Notes: a model not told the origin generated them from the sequence alone. A DNA stretch of 64,000 nucleotides from Casuarina equisetifolia (GCA_028551475.1 CM052359.1:3101583-3165582); one strand, 5' to 3'; shown: positions 21,787-35,400, counted from the first letter of the stretch. Made by a program: numbers and translations.

Positions 21787-24700
21787 TCAATATTTCATAG
21801 TATGGTGGCGCAGCCAAAGCTCATACATGACCATATGGAATGCATCATATTTGATGGGTGGAGAGTTCCATTGGAAATGCCTTTGAACCTGAAAAGAACA
21901 ATCCAAAAACAGAAAATCCGCATCAGTTATTCAACGTTTTTATGTTTTGGGTCTCTGGAAACCATCAAAATAAGTCTTTCAGCCCAATTCCTCACCTATG
22001 GAAGTTGAAAATATATGGAGAGGTAATCAGATATGAATACATAAAACACTATATGTATAGGGTAGAAGCAGATTGGTCATAGAAAATCAAATAAACTATC
22101 TAAGATTTTTAAGTTGACTACCTTAACTAAGTTGTTGTGGAGTGCAACAAAATCAGCATATGGTATGTCCTTGAGAATTTGCTTGAGCCGATACACATCA
22201 CTCTCCTTGAGCACAACAGCAAATTTATGCCAATCAAGAATGTCATTGAATGGCAGGTCATAGTAATTAGACAATATCACTGCAAGGGACAAAAGCACAA
22301 AGCACTTAGTAACAAGATATGTGAAAGTCCCTAACCAAAAAACCCAAAAATAAAACTGAGAAAGGCAACTGCAATTTAATTCCTTAAATTAATGAGGTTA
22401 TATTATAAATTACCAAACAGGCTCTTGGGAAGATTCAAACAGTATCTTTTAAGTAATTTCAGCATCAGTAAAATCAAGCAAGTTGTTCAACAGTAGTAAT
22501 CAAATGGGTGTGAAGTTATGACAACTTCGGCATTGGAATGTCCAACTACTTGTATTATAAGGGGAGAAAAGAGGAGGAGAAAACCACCGAAAAGAGGCTG
22601 GGGGCTTATGAATTCTAGGAATTCTCTTCTACATGTTTTTATTTATTTTTGGTCAAGTAGGAAAGGGAGGACTATGCTAGATTTGACTAATAAGAATGCA
22701 ATTTACATTATTTCAGAGGGTTCACCATCGAGTGGTTCACCTTTGGTTACTGAAAGAAACATTCTCATCTCTTGATGCAACACAAAATAAAATAAAATAA
22801 AAATTCGAAACCTTCCATTGAACACTCAGTAGTAAGAGGTCTCCTACCTACTTCCAGGATTAAGAGGACGGCTCCAGTTATAGTCCAAAATCAGACACCT
22901 TGACTGTCATATTAGTGGGTTAATCCAGGTGTTTGACAGGGTATTACAACGTAGGTTACAGAATTTCCTAAAGAAAAATTAGTTATTGATTCCAGACATG
23001 TAAAAATTGACAATTTGCTATCTGAAACGCAGACAAAGGTAATTATCTCATACTCTATGTTATGGAAAAAATGCCAAATAAGTATTTATTGGGCCAAAGT
23101 ATGAGTCTCTAAGGAGAATAAGTTGCGACAGCCAACTGGTCTTTTATTTATCAAGTTTACCAGATAATCCAGGCATATATTTTCAAGATCCATATCTACC
23201 AAGCAAGTAATGACACAAATGAAACAAAAAGCATCAGTACCTCTCTCAGAGAAACAACCAAGAACCATTGAAATCTTACCAGGAACACAACCATAATGAA
23301 TTGAGTCAGTAAGACGAGCACTGTTGACCTGGGAACCACCAGGGCATATGCAGAATTTAGTGCTATAAAACTTTTTTTGATATAGTAGTGGTCCCATAGC
23401 CCTATTTATTCTGTCGCTAAAAACTTCAAGTTCTGTGTCGTTCTCCCAAACTCGTGCTAGTATAACTCTAATTTTAGAATTCCGATGTCCAGCCCAAAAA
23501 GCAAGCTTTTTCCTGCAAAACACATTTGTTATGTTTATAAGCAATAAACTGCCTTACTGGGTTCTAAATAAATCCTATTTGGCTGCTCATATAGGCATAT
23601 CTTAACTGATAGCAAGAATACAGCTCTCAGCAAGCAATAAGATGACACCATGAGACACCCTTACGAAATAAAATTTTAAAAAATAAAAATAAAAAAATTT
23701 CTTATTTGAGATGAGAATAGGATAATTATAGGAATTTTTTTTTCTTTGATAATTATAGTGTGTAGAAAGACATAGATATGGTAAATAATGACCGCAAAAT
23801 AATGTTAGTAAAAAGGTCAGATAGGGATATAATACTAGAAAAGGAAAGAAAGGGATGAAATCTGACAATCAAAACGAAAAATCACGTTGAAGAAAGTTCA
23901 GAAATGGTCAGCAGAATTTGATAGTGTTGAGGAACTGTGAAATAGAATTACTCAGACAAGCTTGGTGACGTTATTGAACATGTCTAGCTGGAAATTGACT
24001 TAAGGAAGAACATGTCTAACTGAGCTTCTGCTTGATGCTTCTCCTATCACAATCTAATTTTGTGAAATACTCCATCTCAGCTCTCAGTTGTTAGACTAAA
24101 AAAGGAGAAGATGCCTTCTGCTACCTCTAACTCAAGACATTCATGCATATAATGATGTCACAGGTGTTCTCATCCAAAGGTACACATCTTGTAAAAAAAA
24201 AAATCACCAAATTGGTTTCTTCCTTTAGTACTTTTTTTCCCTGATGAACCCCAAATAACACAAGCTTCCACACTTGATGAGTTGAACCCACAATCAGACT
24301 TCCATCATAAGAAAGGGAAGGAGCACTCACACTACTCCAGCTGGTGCCCAAACTGAAATAGGTTCATGTTTCATAAATTTCCAAAGAGCTATAAAATCAA
24401 TGCACTTTCGCACCACTTCACCACTGATAAGTGCATATGCTTGCGCACCAATATATCTGGTGTTTATCATAACTTTTGCCCTTTTTACCAAATTTCCTTG
24501 CAATTTTTTATGAACCTTTATATTTTCATCATTCATCTCGTTCTGGTCATAAAACAACAAATCTGTAACCACATGACATCTAAGATAACAATCAGATGGC
24601 TGTTTAAATTCAACTAAAAAGTCTGAACCAGGAGGATGATAGGAATTTCCAACTTGCATGCTATCTTTCCAATATAGACTTTTTCAACAATGAAAAAATA

Positions 24701-26551
24701 TCAAGTTTGAAGGAATATCTCAGGGCTAAGGAGTAAGAAATAACCAAAGTAGCACAAACAAGCCCACGAAAAGGCATTTGTCATCCACCTGCCAACCAAT
24801 CAACAGGTGAAAGCATGCCAACAAAGTACCATATTACAAAACTCATATTCCAGATTTACCTATTTTCAAGATCATTTCCTCCTGCAGGAAGAGCAAATGG
24901 CTGCAAAACTTGAGGAAGAGCAACATCTTTATGTGGAATGAATCCAACATTATAGCTTGGGGAACACACAACCCGAATTGAATTCTTTACCAGTAGCTCA
25001 ACTCCTTCAGTTGCCCTAACACCAACATCATGACAAGTGACAAAAAAATGATCCGCACCCAAGGTCCTATTCCAGTAAGGATATTTGTTGATTAAGCTTT
25101 GCACATAATCATGGACAATCATGGTCATATTCTCATAAGATGTGGCCTGCACAAAATCATGCAGCCATCAGATATCAGAGTAGAAGATAGATCCAATGAA
25201 GTAGCAAAAAGCCAATGAGATCCAATCACAACACGCTTCAGATGCATGTGTTATTGTGCAGTGTTATTTGTACTTGTCTTGAAACAGAACAAGTGCATAG
25301 AATTGCACAGGACACCACAGTTAGCAAGGTAGAACCTTCAATAGAATCTAACCATCTACACCAATGTCCTTCAGATGACCTCAGAGATAACATATGATAC
25401 ACCTATGTTGGATAGTATAAGCCAACACTCAACCATTTTTTATCTTGACATGAGTGATATGAAAGGTAAACAGAATTGACACGAGTGACACAACATAGTC
25501 AATAGCATTCACTTTCAATATCAAAATAAAAAATAAAAAACTTTAATGTGTTAAGATCTCTTCATAATTGAATAAACAGAACGCACCACCTACATGAGTT
25601 AGATCTACATTAGATGCTTATGATGCATTACGTTCCTGGTGCTGTTGCTGCAACTTCAATAGCATGGTATTAACTTTTCCATTTCATAGGCTATACCTAA
25701 TCAACTTACAACATCAAGTGATTCATTGGAGGACCCTAATACAAAACCCAGTATGGATCTTTCATAGATGCAAAGAAGCGCAGTGAACTTTCACATCTCT
25801 GGACACATTCTATGCCATAACATTGAACATCAATTTCCCTCTATCTACTACGTGATCACACAACGTAAAGTTCGATGGCAATCGAGTTAAATCTCACCAT
25901 TTCATCAGATGCCCCCTACAATGAAAATCCTCCGAAATCACAAATTGAAGAATTTCACGTTCTCCAATTTTCTCGCACTACCCCAGCGACCAAAGACAGC
26001 TTTAATCCCACCAATTCCGCAATACAATACAAAACATCAAAATAAATGAAATCCAGAGACCGTACCTTGCCCCGCATCTTGTGGCACGAGATCGGGATGA
26101 AGAAGAGGTGAGCCTGATCGGGATCGTCGGTGCGGAAGCGACTCTCGCGAATGTTCTGGAAGAAGTAGCCCTCGCTGGCGTACTTCCCGGTGAGCTTTCG
26201 CGGAGTCTGGTAGTACGTGTTGGGATCGCCGTCGGGGTATATGTAAACCTTGAATCTCTGCTCCATCTCCGCGTAGTTCAAACGGAAAACCTCCGGCAAA
26301 TGGAAAACATCCGAGAGCTCCTCCTCTTCCACGACCTCTCTCTTCACTTTTATATTCTCTACAATTGGTACAACGACGGAGACCTGAGGGGTAGGGGAGG
26401 AAGGGAGAGGGGAACGGAGGGAACTGAAGGAGAAGCAGGTGAAGGAGACGAGGGTTAAGATGGCAAGGGTGAGGAGGGAGCCCTGGAGAGAGCACGCCGG
26501 CAAGGAAAGCAAAGCTGCAGACGCCGACTGGGCCTGCTTCCCGGCTGACAT
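21787..26551 (-). CDS. Exostosin-family (GT47) glycosyltransferase
   Basis: GT47 exostosin-like proteins are Golgi type II membrane enzymes that add sugars to cell-wall polysaccharides or glycoproteins. Five minus-strand exons join in phase: 26551-26066, 25146-24860, 23512-23280, 22279-22122 and 21888-21787 (1266 nt, 421 residues). A hydrophobic anchor (about residues 25-45, LLTLAILTLVSFTCFSF) follows a short N-terminal tail, then a low-complexity stem. The catalytic region carries family landmarks: FKVYIYPDGDP, YPYWNRTLGADHFFVTCHD, CSPSYNVGFIPHKDVALP, FWAGHRNSKIRVIL, FCICPGGSQVNSARLTDSIH and NYYDLPFNDILDW. It ends KYDAFHMVMYELWLRHH. Length and sequence resemble Arabidopsis At4g38040-type proteins; substrate unknown. 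The 1.35-kb intron 2 contains an unexplained open frame. Confidence 0.93.
24127..24659 (-). other. Unexplained open frames inside intron 2 of the glycosyltransferase gene
   Basis: On the same strand as the host gene, 24659-24327 is open for 110 codons (MQVGNSYHPPGSDF... ending VWAPAGVV). An overlapping frame at 24351-24127 continues for 74 codons (SAPSLSYDGSLIVGS). The composition looks protein-like and the two could be one ancestral frame with a shift near 24340. I recognise no domain. It could be a gene fragment captured in the intron, a retained alternative exon or chance. Confidence 0.25.
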
Positions 26552-27915
26552 TGCTACGCGACTGTGCCGGTGCCGGTGGTGCCGTACAACAATCCACTCG
26601 AAGGCAAAGAGAGTGTATTACTCCCTTGATGCGTTGATTTACCCAAAACCGCGGGTAGCCGAAATGACCCTATATATTCTGGTTTTGATTAAGATTCCCA
26701 AGAAGCCATTTTTTTAATTTCTCGAGAAAATTTATTCGGAAAAGATCTTGAGTAGGAACAATCTAAGAGAGAAGGAATTAAAATTCCGTGTAGTTCATCC
26801 TTTATAATAAAAACTGAGAGATGAGTGTGAGTACAGTGGAAGAAATAAGATTGACAATGGCTGGATTTAGCCATCGTTGGTCAGAAATGGAAAACATCAA
26901 TTATGAGACTATTATGATGTTGCCTTGTAGCAATGCATGGGTTTTGAAGGGGTGTTATATTAAGAATTCATTATTCAATTTGTGAAAAAAACAGAAGAAG
27001 ATAGAATTTATTATTATTTAAGTAAGAGTTTTAATATATTTTTTAATAATATAAAAATTTATTAATTTCATTTTAATATATCTCATTATTATAACAGTCA
27101 AATTATTACCTTTATGGTATTATAGACTATATTATGAGACTCATTTTTAACTTAAAATTTGACTTAAAATATATTAAAAATCTTAATATATTTTTTTAAC
27201 AATATGAGGCTCATTAACCATATCTTAATACAATTTCCTCACCATGATGGTCATAGAAATGCTTGTAGGCTTTGTGCTTATAATAATTTTTAATCTATCA
27301 TATATAAATATATAAGAAATCTTACTTGTTATGGTCAATTAATGGATAAAAAATAAAATAAAAAATAAAAAAATAAAAAACAAATGACATAGTTGAATAG
27401 GGTGTGGGCTTATATCTTGGGCCTTCAATCCTCTACCTCAAGCTAAAGATTTTTGCAAATAAAAGAATACCAAACTAGGATAAAAGATGAAAATACTGTC
27501 TGCCACCAAAGGTCTTTGTTAAAAGGTTGCCAGCCTGTTCTGATGTGTGAATCAAGCAAGTCGAAATGAGGAGCTTCTTTTATACGAAATGGCAGTCAAT
27601 CTCTATATAGTAACAAAGCCAACTGTTCTCTTTAAGACTTATTTTATGCTTCAAAGAGTGGATAAGAAGAAATTGAAGAGCTAACCACATGTGCAGACAA
27701 TGCATTTGAAGAACTACAGTGAAACCAAGACGAAAGAGGCATCTCAGAACCTTCAAATGAAATCATATCATTCAGTTCTTCTGCACAGAATGTGTAATTA
27801 CAAGTTCAAAATCTGTCCACTGATGAGCAATTCTTCTGCACACAGACTTTTATAAGTTCTTGGATGAGGAACTTTTCTGTGTGGCAAGGGAGATTTAGAC
27901 AGAGATCTTTAGTTC
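26552..27915. other. Intergenic region upstream of the glycosyltransferase gene
   Basis: The first ~150 bases hold the presumed leader of the minus-strand glycosyltransferase. From about 26990 to 27250 the DNA is very AT-rich with repeated TTAATATATTTTTTAA-like words, reminiscent of a small non-autonomous element, but no clear terminal repeats are seen. The rest, to the methyltransferase stop, shows nothing I can support beyond its 3' UTR. Confidence 0.5.
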
Positions 27916-30253
27916 TTAAGCTGAAAGCATATACATGAAAATCCCACCTGCAACCGAAACATTCAGAGACTCGAACTCACCAGCCATCGGAATGCTCACA
28001 AGCTCACACTCCCGTTGAGATTTCTCCGACAGGCCACTCCCTTCACTACCCAATACCAAGCACAAAGGAAAATCTACTAAAGAATCTGCCAGCCGCTGAG
28101 AAAGCTGAGACACTGACTTTGATATTCCAGCACCCTCCGGATGGCCTGCTAGTGCCTTCATCTGATATTTATTTACAAGGGCATGAAGATGAATCCAACT
28201 TCCAGAAACTAAAGGGATCTGAAAGGAGGTGCCCCGGCTAGCTCGAAGAGCTTTCTCGTTAAACGGATCACAACAGCCAGGAAGGAGAAAAACACCACCC
28301 TGTTAGACAGCAGCTCCCTTTTAGGATTCTTGAATAATAGATGAAGTGAAAATCCCTGTTCTAATGATTTTAAGGCACATCATAGATACTGCTTTTCAGT
28401 AAACGGACACTGGATATCTTGTTGAAGAACGAGAGGATCGTTGAGTTTCAGTAAGTGTAACCCTAAATTTTTAGTGCTTGTGACCATTATCAATGAGAAG
28501 TTTCAAGTTATTAAACCAATCCTGATAAGTGCATCTAGGAACACTAACATTTGTACATTGGAAGCCATAACGTACTCCATGAGAGGTACGAGGACAATTC
28601 ATTGATGATGAGAAGAAAAATCTTTACACTAGGTTTAAACACAATGGAAGTGAACTTCAGATATATAAGGGGATTGGAAGGGACGCATCCACAGAAAAAG
28701 TAAGATAAGAAGGTAGCGAGAGAGAACAATAGAGAAGCTAGATAATTTGACATCGCAAGTTATTCCTTACCCATCTAAAGGCCAAAGCTGTTCTCAGTAA
28801 CGTACCAAGGTTTCCCGGGTCCTGCAGCGAATAACAGTACTGAATTAATGAAGCAAACGACCTAGGTTTCTCACTTCAATTGCCTGCAATTATAACTGGA
28901 TAGTGGACAGCACCTCAGGAATCATTACTTTAAGATATCATGTTTATGGAACAAAGCAGCACTAGAAAAAGGGCAATTTATGCAATTAAGAAGTCGAAGG
29001 AGAAGATGAAAGAAACTACATATATAATTTTCTTCAACCAAACATATTTCATGCTTTCGGTCCTGTATGTTATGTATTTATTCTGCAAGGTTGTAAAAAG
29101 AGAAGAAAAACTGACTAACAGGACCCCAATTTAAAGTAGCATGCAGGATAAGTGGTAAGATTCACCTGGATCCCATCAAGGACTAGAACTCGGTGTGGGG
29201 ATGGGAACCATCTTTGACAATCCACCTTTCCTTTATCATCATCGAAATTGATGAAACTGGTAGGAATCCCCATCAGTGCAATTGCTTCAATGGATTCAGT
29301 TGATTGCACGCCAGAAAGCTTTTTCATCACCGAGGAGCTCACACGCACTATACGAAGAGAGGCATCATCAATCCCTTCAGGAACCTCAGCATTATCAAGT
29401 AGAAGTAAGCAATCAATTACCACAGTTTTCTCCTGCAACGACTCTTGAAACCTGTATATTTCCCTGCAAACAAACAACATACCAAAGCCTTTATCAGCCG
29501 TAAATTTTCAAACTTTTATATGCAGTTCTCTCTTCCATTCTCTTAAATATCCTTATGACTAGATTCTTTGTCACAGGGGACCTGAAATTCTACTGCCACC
29601 TCTTGATTGATTTTATGAATCTATAAGAACAGAAAAGACTTGAACTCTCCAATTTCATTTTTTTTTTCTTCCTTTCTTTTTGAATGAATACGACCTCTTT
29701 CCCCTCCTCTACAGAGCATTCAAAGAACCGGAAAGTGGGAATTTAATCAAGCAAGGGCCGAGTGTCGGTGGCTACAAAGTTACTGGCATAACACTCATGG
29801 TTTCTGATTCTTGGAAAACAGAATAGAAGGAACCAAAAATTGAATCTTAATTTGTCTCACTTCCAATACTCTCAGCAACCATACAGAACCCAAAAAAAAA
29901 AAAAGTAGATACCCATTTGAATTTCGAGTAGGTTGATTGATAACAACATAGAACCCAGTTCAACTGAAATGAAATGGCAAGGGATTAGCATGACACCTTA
30001 TAGGAGTGGCACCCACAACGAGAGCTGATCCATGGACGTGGCGGTAAGAAGTGCTGTGGCGCAGCTTGAGACAATGCTTCACAAATGGGTTAGCGGTGCT
30101 GGTAATGGATTTCACGTGAGAAGGCAGAGGGAGTCGCACATCCAGGGAATCATCAGCAAGCTTCTTTTTGAACTGGGTTTGTGTTTGAGCAACTGAAGCT
30201 TCGAGTTTGGGAGGACAAGGAGTTGGAACCCACGACGTGCAGACGCATTGCAT
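27916..30253 (-). CDS. SpoU/TrmH-family RNA 2'-O-methyltransferase
   Basis: SPOUT-class enzymes methylate ribose 2'-OH groups of tRNA or rRNA using S-adenosylmethionine. Four minus-strand exons join in phase: 30253-29997, 29463-29166, 28821-28771 and 28299-27916 (990 nt, 329 residues). The substrate-binding region [17 protein letters not shown] (about residues 55-71) is followed by motif 1 [12 protein letters not shown] in the tiny 51-base exon 3 (with the conserved Asn and Arg). Motif 2 is [11 protein letters not shown] and motif 3 is [18 protein letters not shown]; the last two form the SAM-binding trefoil knot. The N-terminus is poor in acidic residues and rich in Ser, Thr and Pro over about 45 residues, compatible with an organelle transit peptide (inference). 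It resembles Arabidopsis At4g15520-type proteins. The C-terminus is short after motif 3. The target nucleotide cannot be read from sequence. Confidence 0.92.
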
Positions 30254-31361
30254 TATTTCCAGCCCAGAGTCTATTGCAGGATATGGGGTTCTATTTAGAA
30301 TCCAGAGACTCCTCTTCGATAACTACCAACGAGCTCCCAAATCATAAAACAAAACAATTTCATCTTCTCATAATTCAGAAGTCTTTGCTTCTACTTATGT
30401 AATTCTCCGCAAGCCCAATTAGCATTTTTTTTTTTTTATAGTTTTCCAAGAACATTGTATGATGATAACATTTTACCACGCTTTTGATCTAACGTCCTAA
30501 TTACCTACGAGCTCCCAAATCATAAAACAAAACAATTTTGTCTTCTCATTATTCAATAGTCTTTCCTTCTACTTATGCAGTTCTCCCCCAGCCCAATTAG
30601 CATTTTCTATAGTTTTCCAAGAACATTGTATGATGGTAACATTCTATCAAGCTTTTGAGCTGATGTCTTAACTACCTACGAGCTCCCAAATCATAAAACA
30701 AAGCAATTTCATCTTCTTATTTTGCAGTGGTCTTTGCTTCTGCTTATGTAGTTCTCCACAAGCCCAGTTAGCATTCCCAGTAGTTTTCCAAGAATACTGT
30801 ACGATTACAACATTCCACTATGCTTTTAAACCGACATCCTAACGACCTTACTTAGAGCTACACTCCAAGCGGCTGTACTTTAGTTCTAAATGGATAAAAG
30901 TAATTTTTTCTCGAATAACCATTTTAGTGGATATGGGATACCAACTCTGGTTGTAGCTTGCTTCAATATCAAATGATATTATCTCATTACTACTATAAGA
31001 TCATAACAGACGGCTACTGATATTTCTGCTGAATGTATTATTACTTTATGGAATTGTTTTTTGATTTCATTTCAATTCTTGTTTGTCATCGTTTAGATAT
31101 TCTTGAATGTGCTTGAGGAAGCAGGCGGCAAGCCACTAGATTCTTGTGTTAGAGCCATGAAGTCCAGCAGTTAAGGCCATTGCTCCAAGATGCCAATCCA
31201 TGGTCATCCAGTTTTCTTTCTGAATGCCTTCATCTCTTATGGCCGCAGATGGAGAGAAAGTAAAAGTCTTCTTCGGAAAAAGAAAATAAACTTATCTGCA
31301 TTATTAAATTATTTTGTCTAAAAGGATCCTAAATTGGAGCACAACTGTACGGTCTAATGTC
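30254..31361. other. Intergenic region between the methyltransferase and the FAR1-ALDH6 gene
   Basis: Promoter side of the methyltransferase and 3' flank of the FAR1-ALDH6 gene. It contains a triplicated ~173-bp unit (30323-30847); no gene is seen. Confidence 0.7.
30323..30847. repeat. Three tandem copies of a ~173-bp unit upstream of the methyltransferase gene
   Basis: Units start at about 30323, 30504 and 30675. Each begins ACGAGCTCCCAAATCATAAA, passes through GCCCAATTAGCATT (or GCCCAGTTAGCATT) and TAGTTTTCCAAGAA, and ends near a TCCTAA or TCTTAA word. Divergence increases toward the third copy. The array starts about 70 bases upstream of the methyltransferase ATG, so it may supply part of its leader or promoter. 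Confidence 0.92.
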
Positions 31362-32480
31362 CTAAATCCTCTGAGATGTCGGCAAAGTCAGTGATGCTCC
31401 TTGGCTTGGAAACTCATCCATTGAGATAATGGCGTTCTGAGTATACATCCTATGTGATGCAGGCATGTATAACCTCTCAGAAGACATAGCCGGAGTCCTC
31501 TGAACTACTAATGGAGGTACATACATCCTTTCAGAAGTAGGAGGAACAGAATCTGCCCGCCGGGAAGCCGGAGCCATGTCATTCCTTTGAGATGTTCCAG
31601 GCATGTATACCCTCTCAGAATTTGGATGTAAAGCAATATCAGTTCTCTGAGATGATGAGCCCATATGGTCATGAAGGTGAGATGTGGCAGGCATGTACAG
31701 CCTCTCAGAAGTAGAAAACATGTTGGGGCTATTCCTTTGAAATGTTTGACCCATACTGTTGTTCAGGTGAGATGCTGCCAGCATATAAACCCGGTCGGAA
31801 GTTGGATGCATGGTAGCGTCCATCCTATGAGGTGTTGCAGCCATATTCTCATTCCTATGGGACATTGGACCCATACTGTCAAGTGCATGAGATGTAGGAA
31901 CGTACCCCCTTTCAGAAGCTACGGCCATCGATGCGTCAGCTCTCTGGGAAGCCGAGGATGTGATGCCGTTTCTCTGGGTTGCAGGCACATGAATCCTCTC
32001 AGAAGTTGGTGGAATAGATTCAGTCCTTCTAGATACCGCCGATTGAGCTTCATTCCACTGAGCCTGAGGCATATACATCCGCTCAGATAACTGGGTTGTC
32101 GATAATGATACACTTTGGTTTGATGCGTCCCTCTCTGTCGCCGGAGGCATGGCTACTGACATATCATGGTTTGACAATGCCCTCTCAGATGTTGGAGGCA
32201 ACACCGTGGACACTTCCTGGCTTTGCAAATCCCTATCAGCTGTTGCAGACATGGGTGATAACCCTGTGTTTGGTATGTCTGCCTCAGATGTTGGACTGAT
32301 GGCCAGCGATACTTCATGGGTTGGTGAATCACTCTCCGACGCTGTAGGCATGGCTGGTGACAATCTTTGGCTTGGCGAATCTCTCTCAGAAGTTGTAGGC
32401 AATGCCGAGGATATTCCACGGCTTGTTGTATCTGTCTCAGATGATGGAGGCGCAGCTCGTGACACTGCTATGCTTGGTAG
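31362..32480 (-). repeat. Coding repeat tail of the FAR1-ALDH6 gene
   Basis: The last exon encodes about 370 residues of degenerate repeats. Near its start there are six 16- or 17-residue units of the form (I/L/V/M)SxAxPxTSExDxxxxx, for example [17 protein letters not shown]. These pass into longer units built on TSERxYMP. The DNA shows matching phased CCTCTCAGAAG words. Because the frame is open throughout, the array is maintained as coding sequence. Confidence 0.88.
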
Positions 32481-35400
32481 ATCCTTCCACTGTTGTGCCA
32501 CTGTTTTAATCTGGGTGTAAAATTGTACACCTGCCTTCCCTGCAATTCAGAACCCCCAGAAAGTGAGGAGGTGACAAAGACATGCAACTATACTGAGAAA
32601 TCATTAAATTTCCCATTGATTGGGTGTTCACAGGGAGAAAATCAAGCACATTATACCACAAAAATTGAGATCCCCAGCAAAAGATCCCTTTGGTCCATTG
32701 GACGAGGAAACTGGCAATGGAACTGGAACAGGAACATTGACCCCTACCTGAGTCATAATTAAATTATTGTCAGAAAATAACATGCATGTCAGTATTAGAT
32801 AAAGAGTCTCAACGAGGAATAATTAACTGCATTGGACGCTTGCAAGCTCTTCCACTACCCTGCCATGGTTTCCGCCAAACAAGATTTAAGCATAGAATTC
32901 AATGCTACATTTACTATTAAAATGACATCCTCCAATCTGAATAAAAAGCCTGACCTAGTTCCTTTTTGCTTCTGGTTTCATACATCTATCCCTTATGGAA
33001 CAACTGGATTTGATGAGGGTTGGCTTAAACTGTGCGATGCAGTTCGGGGGTTCCAATGGACAAGACAAATGGAACCACTTTTTATAGAAGTAGTTGTTAT
33101 TTTTAAATGCCATATAAATGCTCAGCTTACCAGTGCAGCCTCAACTTCATTCTGAAACTTCCTTGCAGCAATGCCAGATGTCGTGAATATGGACGCTCCA
33201 TTACCATGCCTGTAGAATCAGGAAAATAAACAAAAGTTGTTGAGTTGTTGAGGAATAATTCATGTAGAATTTGAACATAACAAAAAAAAAGTCTCAGCAT
33301 CGACTTGCGTTGTTCCTACATAACTAGAAATCTGTACTTTTCCCTATTTGCTTAAATAATTAGTATAGTCCTTACGTTTCTAAACAAATTCATACTTTGA
33401 TAGCCATTTCACGCCAGGGTTTAATGAAAAAGAACTATTCCTTCCCATAATTTTCCAACACTTACAGTACATGAACTAAGAAACAAAAGGTTTCCATGGT
33501 GTATCTCAAATAATTCAGGCATGAGAGAGGAGAAGCAAAGAAATATATGTGGAATGCTCTCACTGTCAGTTTAACAATAAAATGTACATCTTGAAAACAA
33601 GAGTACCTGTTTCTGTTCACGATGGTTATGGCCTCTTCTAGGCACTCAGCCTGTTTGTCACCAAATAAGAATATTATATTAACCCATTTCCAGCCTATAT
33701 TACAAAGAAAAAGGGAGAGACCTAACTAAGAAATACCTGCATACAGAGAAGAACAGGTCCAAAAATTTCTTCCTGCTTAACACAAGATAGAGTGCTGTCA
33801 AGAATATGCCTATGTCTTTTGATTCAACTCTTCTTCCACTGAGAATCATAATATCCAAATCCATTCATTCCGAAAACATAAGAAGAACTGCAAGCAAGAA
33901 AATAATACCTTGTAGCACTCCATGCTAGTTGTAACATCACATAAGATGGTTGGACCAACAAAATTCCCATTCTCATATCCTGGAACCTACAAAGTTAAGG
34001 AAATTCAGAAAAATGTTTCTGCTAAGTTCCCACAATACTTTTTGGAAGAAGCCAAAAGAAAGAAAGAAAGAAAGAAAGAAAGAAATCTTCGGGAAGCTAA
34101 GTGCATCTCCAACAACATTAGGCATCAATTAATGGCAAACAGAAAGAATCGCCCACAACAGAAACACTAAAAGCATATTAAAAATTACAGGATTCAGGTC
34201 ACAAGCCACATCAAAGTTGGTATCAATTGGCAGAAGCAACCCAACAGGGAAAATAAGTTCGGCAATATGATGGCAACTTCTGTCTATATCTGTTTGTACC
34301 CTAGAATAGAAGTCCTTATGTTTCATCTTAAATAGCTTCTTCCATAGTGTACTATACATTTTCCAATATGCTATAAGTCGATGACCTTCGAACAGTCAAA
34401 TACTTCAGAAAAGGCTAGCCTGTGCCTGAGAAGAGAAAGATATCTCAGCAAAGTGGACTATTCATGATTTTGGGAAGATATCAATGAAGAGTCCTTAAGA
34501 TTGAGTGTTGTAAGACATCTTTAAACTTTCAAGAATTGGCATAATTTGCAACAGTCACGGATCACTCTTCCATGTCATCAGCCCCTCTACAGTGCACTTC
34601 CGGAACAGAAAGATACAGAGAAATAAAAACATACATTGTGTATGTCATATTTAACTATACGGTGCCTATAGTTTGGTGGAACAACAAGTCTTAGGTTGCC
34701 AAGAGCTAGTGAGTAGTTTCAGTTTTGAGAGAGACCGCTTCATGCAACAATGCCAAGGGTAGAATCATATTTAAGTACAAATGCCATGGGGGGAGAAGGT
34801 GTCAAATAGGATTTGGTACACAGACAAACTATTTTTGGAACAGAATTCAAAAAATAAAAACTATAAATGCATACCAACATATGTCTCCCATCAAGCAGCA
34901 TTCTAGCACCATTCTCAATACCACTCTGCACTAATCGACATATCCGATCCTTTGCCTGAAAGTTCAACAAGCACATCAGGAATTCTAAAGTGACAAGTTT
35001 TAGGGAATACTATACATTTGTCCATAATCTCAGACAAACACATTATATACTAGCAACCAACTGGGGAACCAAGAAGTACTATGTTTTTATCGGAACAGAA
35101 CTTCCAAGATACCACATCCTTTCATATTGCAGATGAAACAAACTTTTTAGGGCGATATATGCACCTCTTTAGTAATAACTGGACCAAGGTCTGTATCAGG
35201 GTCCGTTCCTGCATTTACTTTAAGTTCTTTGGCACGCTCCACTAGTTCTTCTTCCCTGGAAAGACCAATAGCAATCATTCTTAGAAGACAAGGATAGTCA
35301 AACACTATGAAGTGCTTTGGAATTTGGAGTACATTGCAACTCACTTTATGAATGAGGAAATTAAGTTATCTAGAGCTATGAGTAGTGGACCACCAAGGTC

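Noticed and set aside
26037-26717. Several long frames overlapping exon 1 of the glycosyltransferase
   Set aside because: GC-rich first exon opens alternative frames; only the GT47 frame continues through splice sites into conserved domains.
26990-27250. MITE with terminal inverted repeats
   Set aside because: Repeated TTAATATATTTTTT-like words are direct rather than inverted, and no flanking duplication could be set.
31665-32520. Long antisense frames opposite the ALDH6 tail
   Set aside because: They are mirror frames of the coding repeat array; repeated codons keep the opposite strand open.
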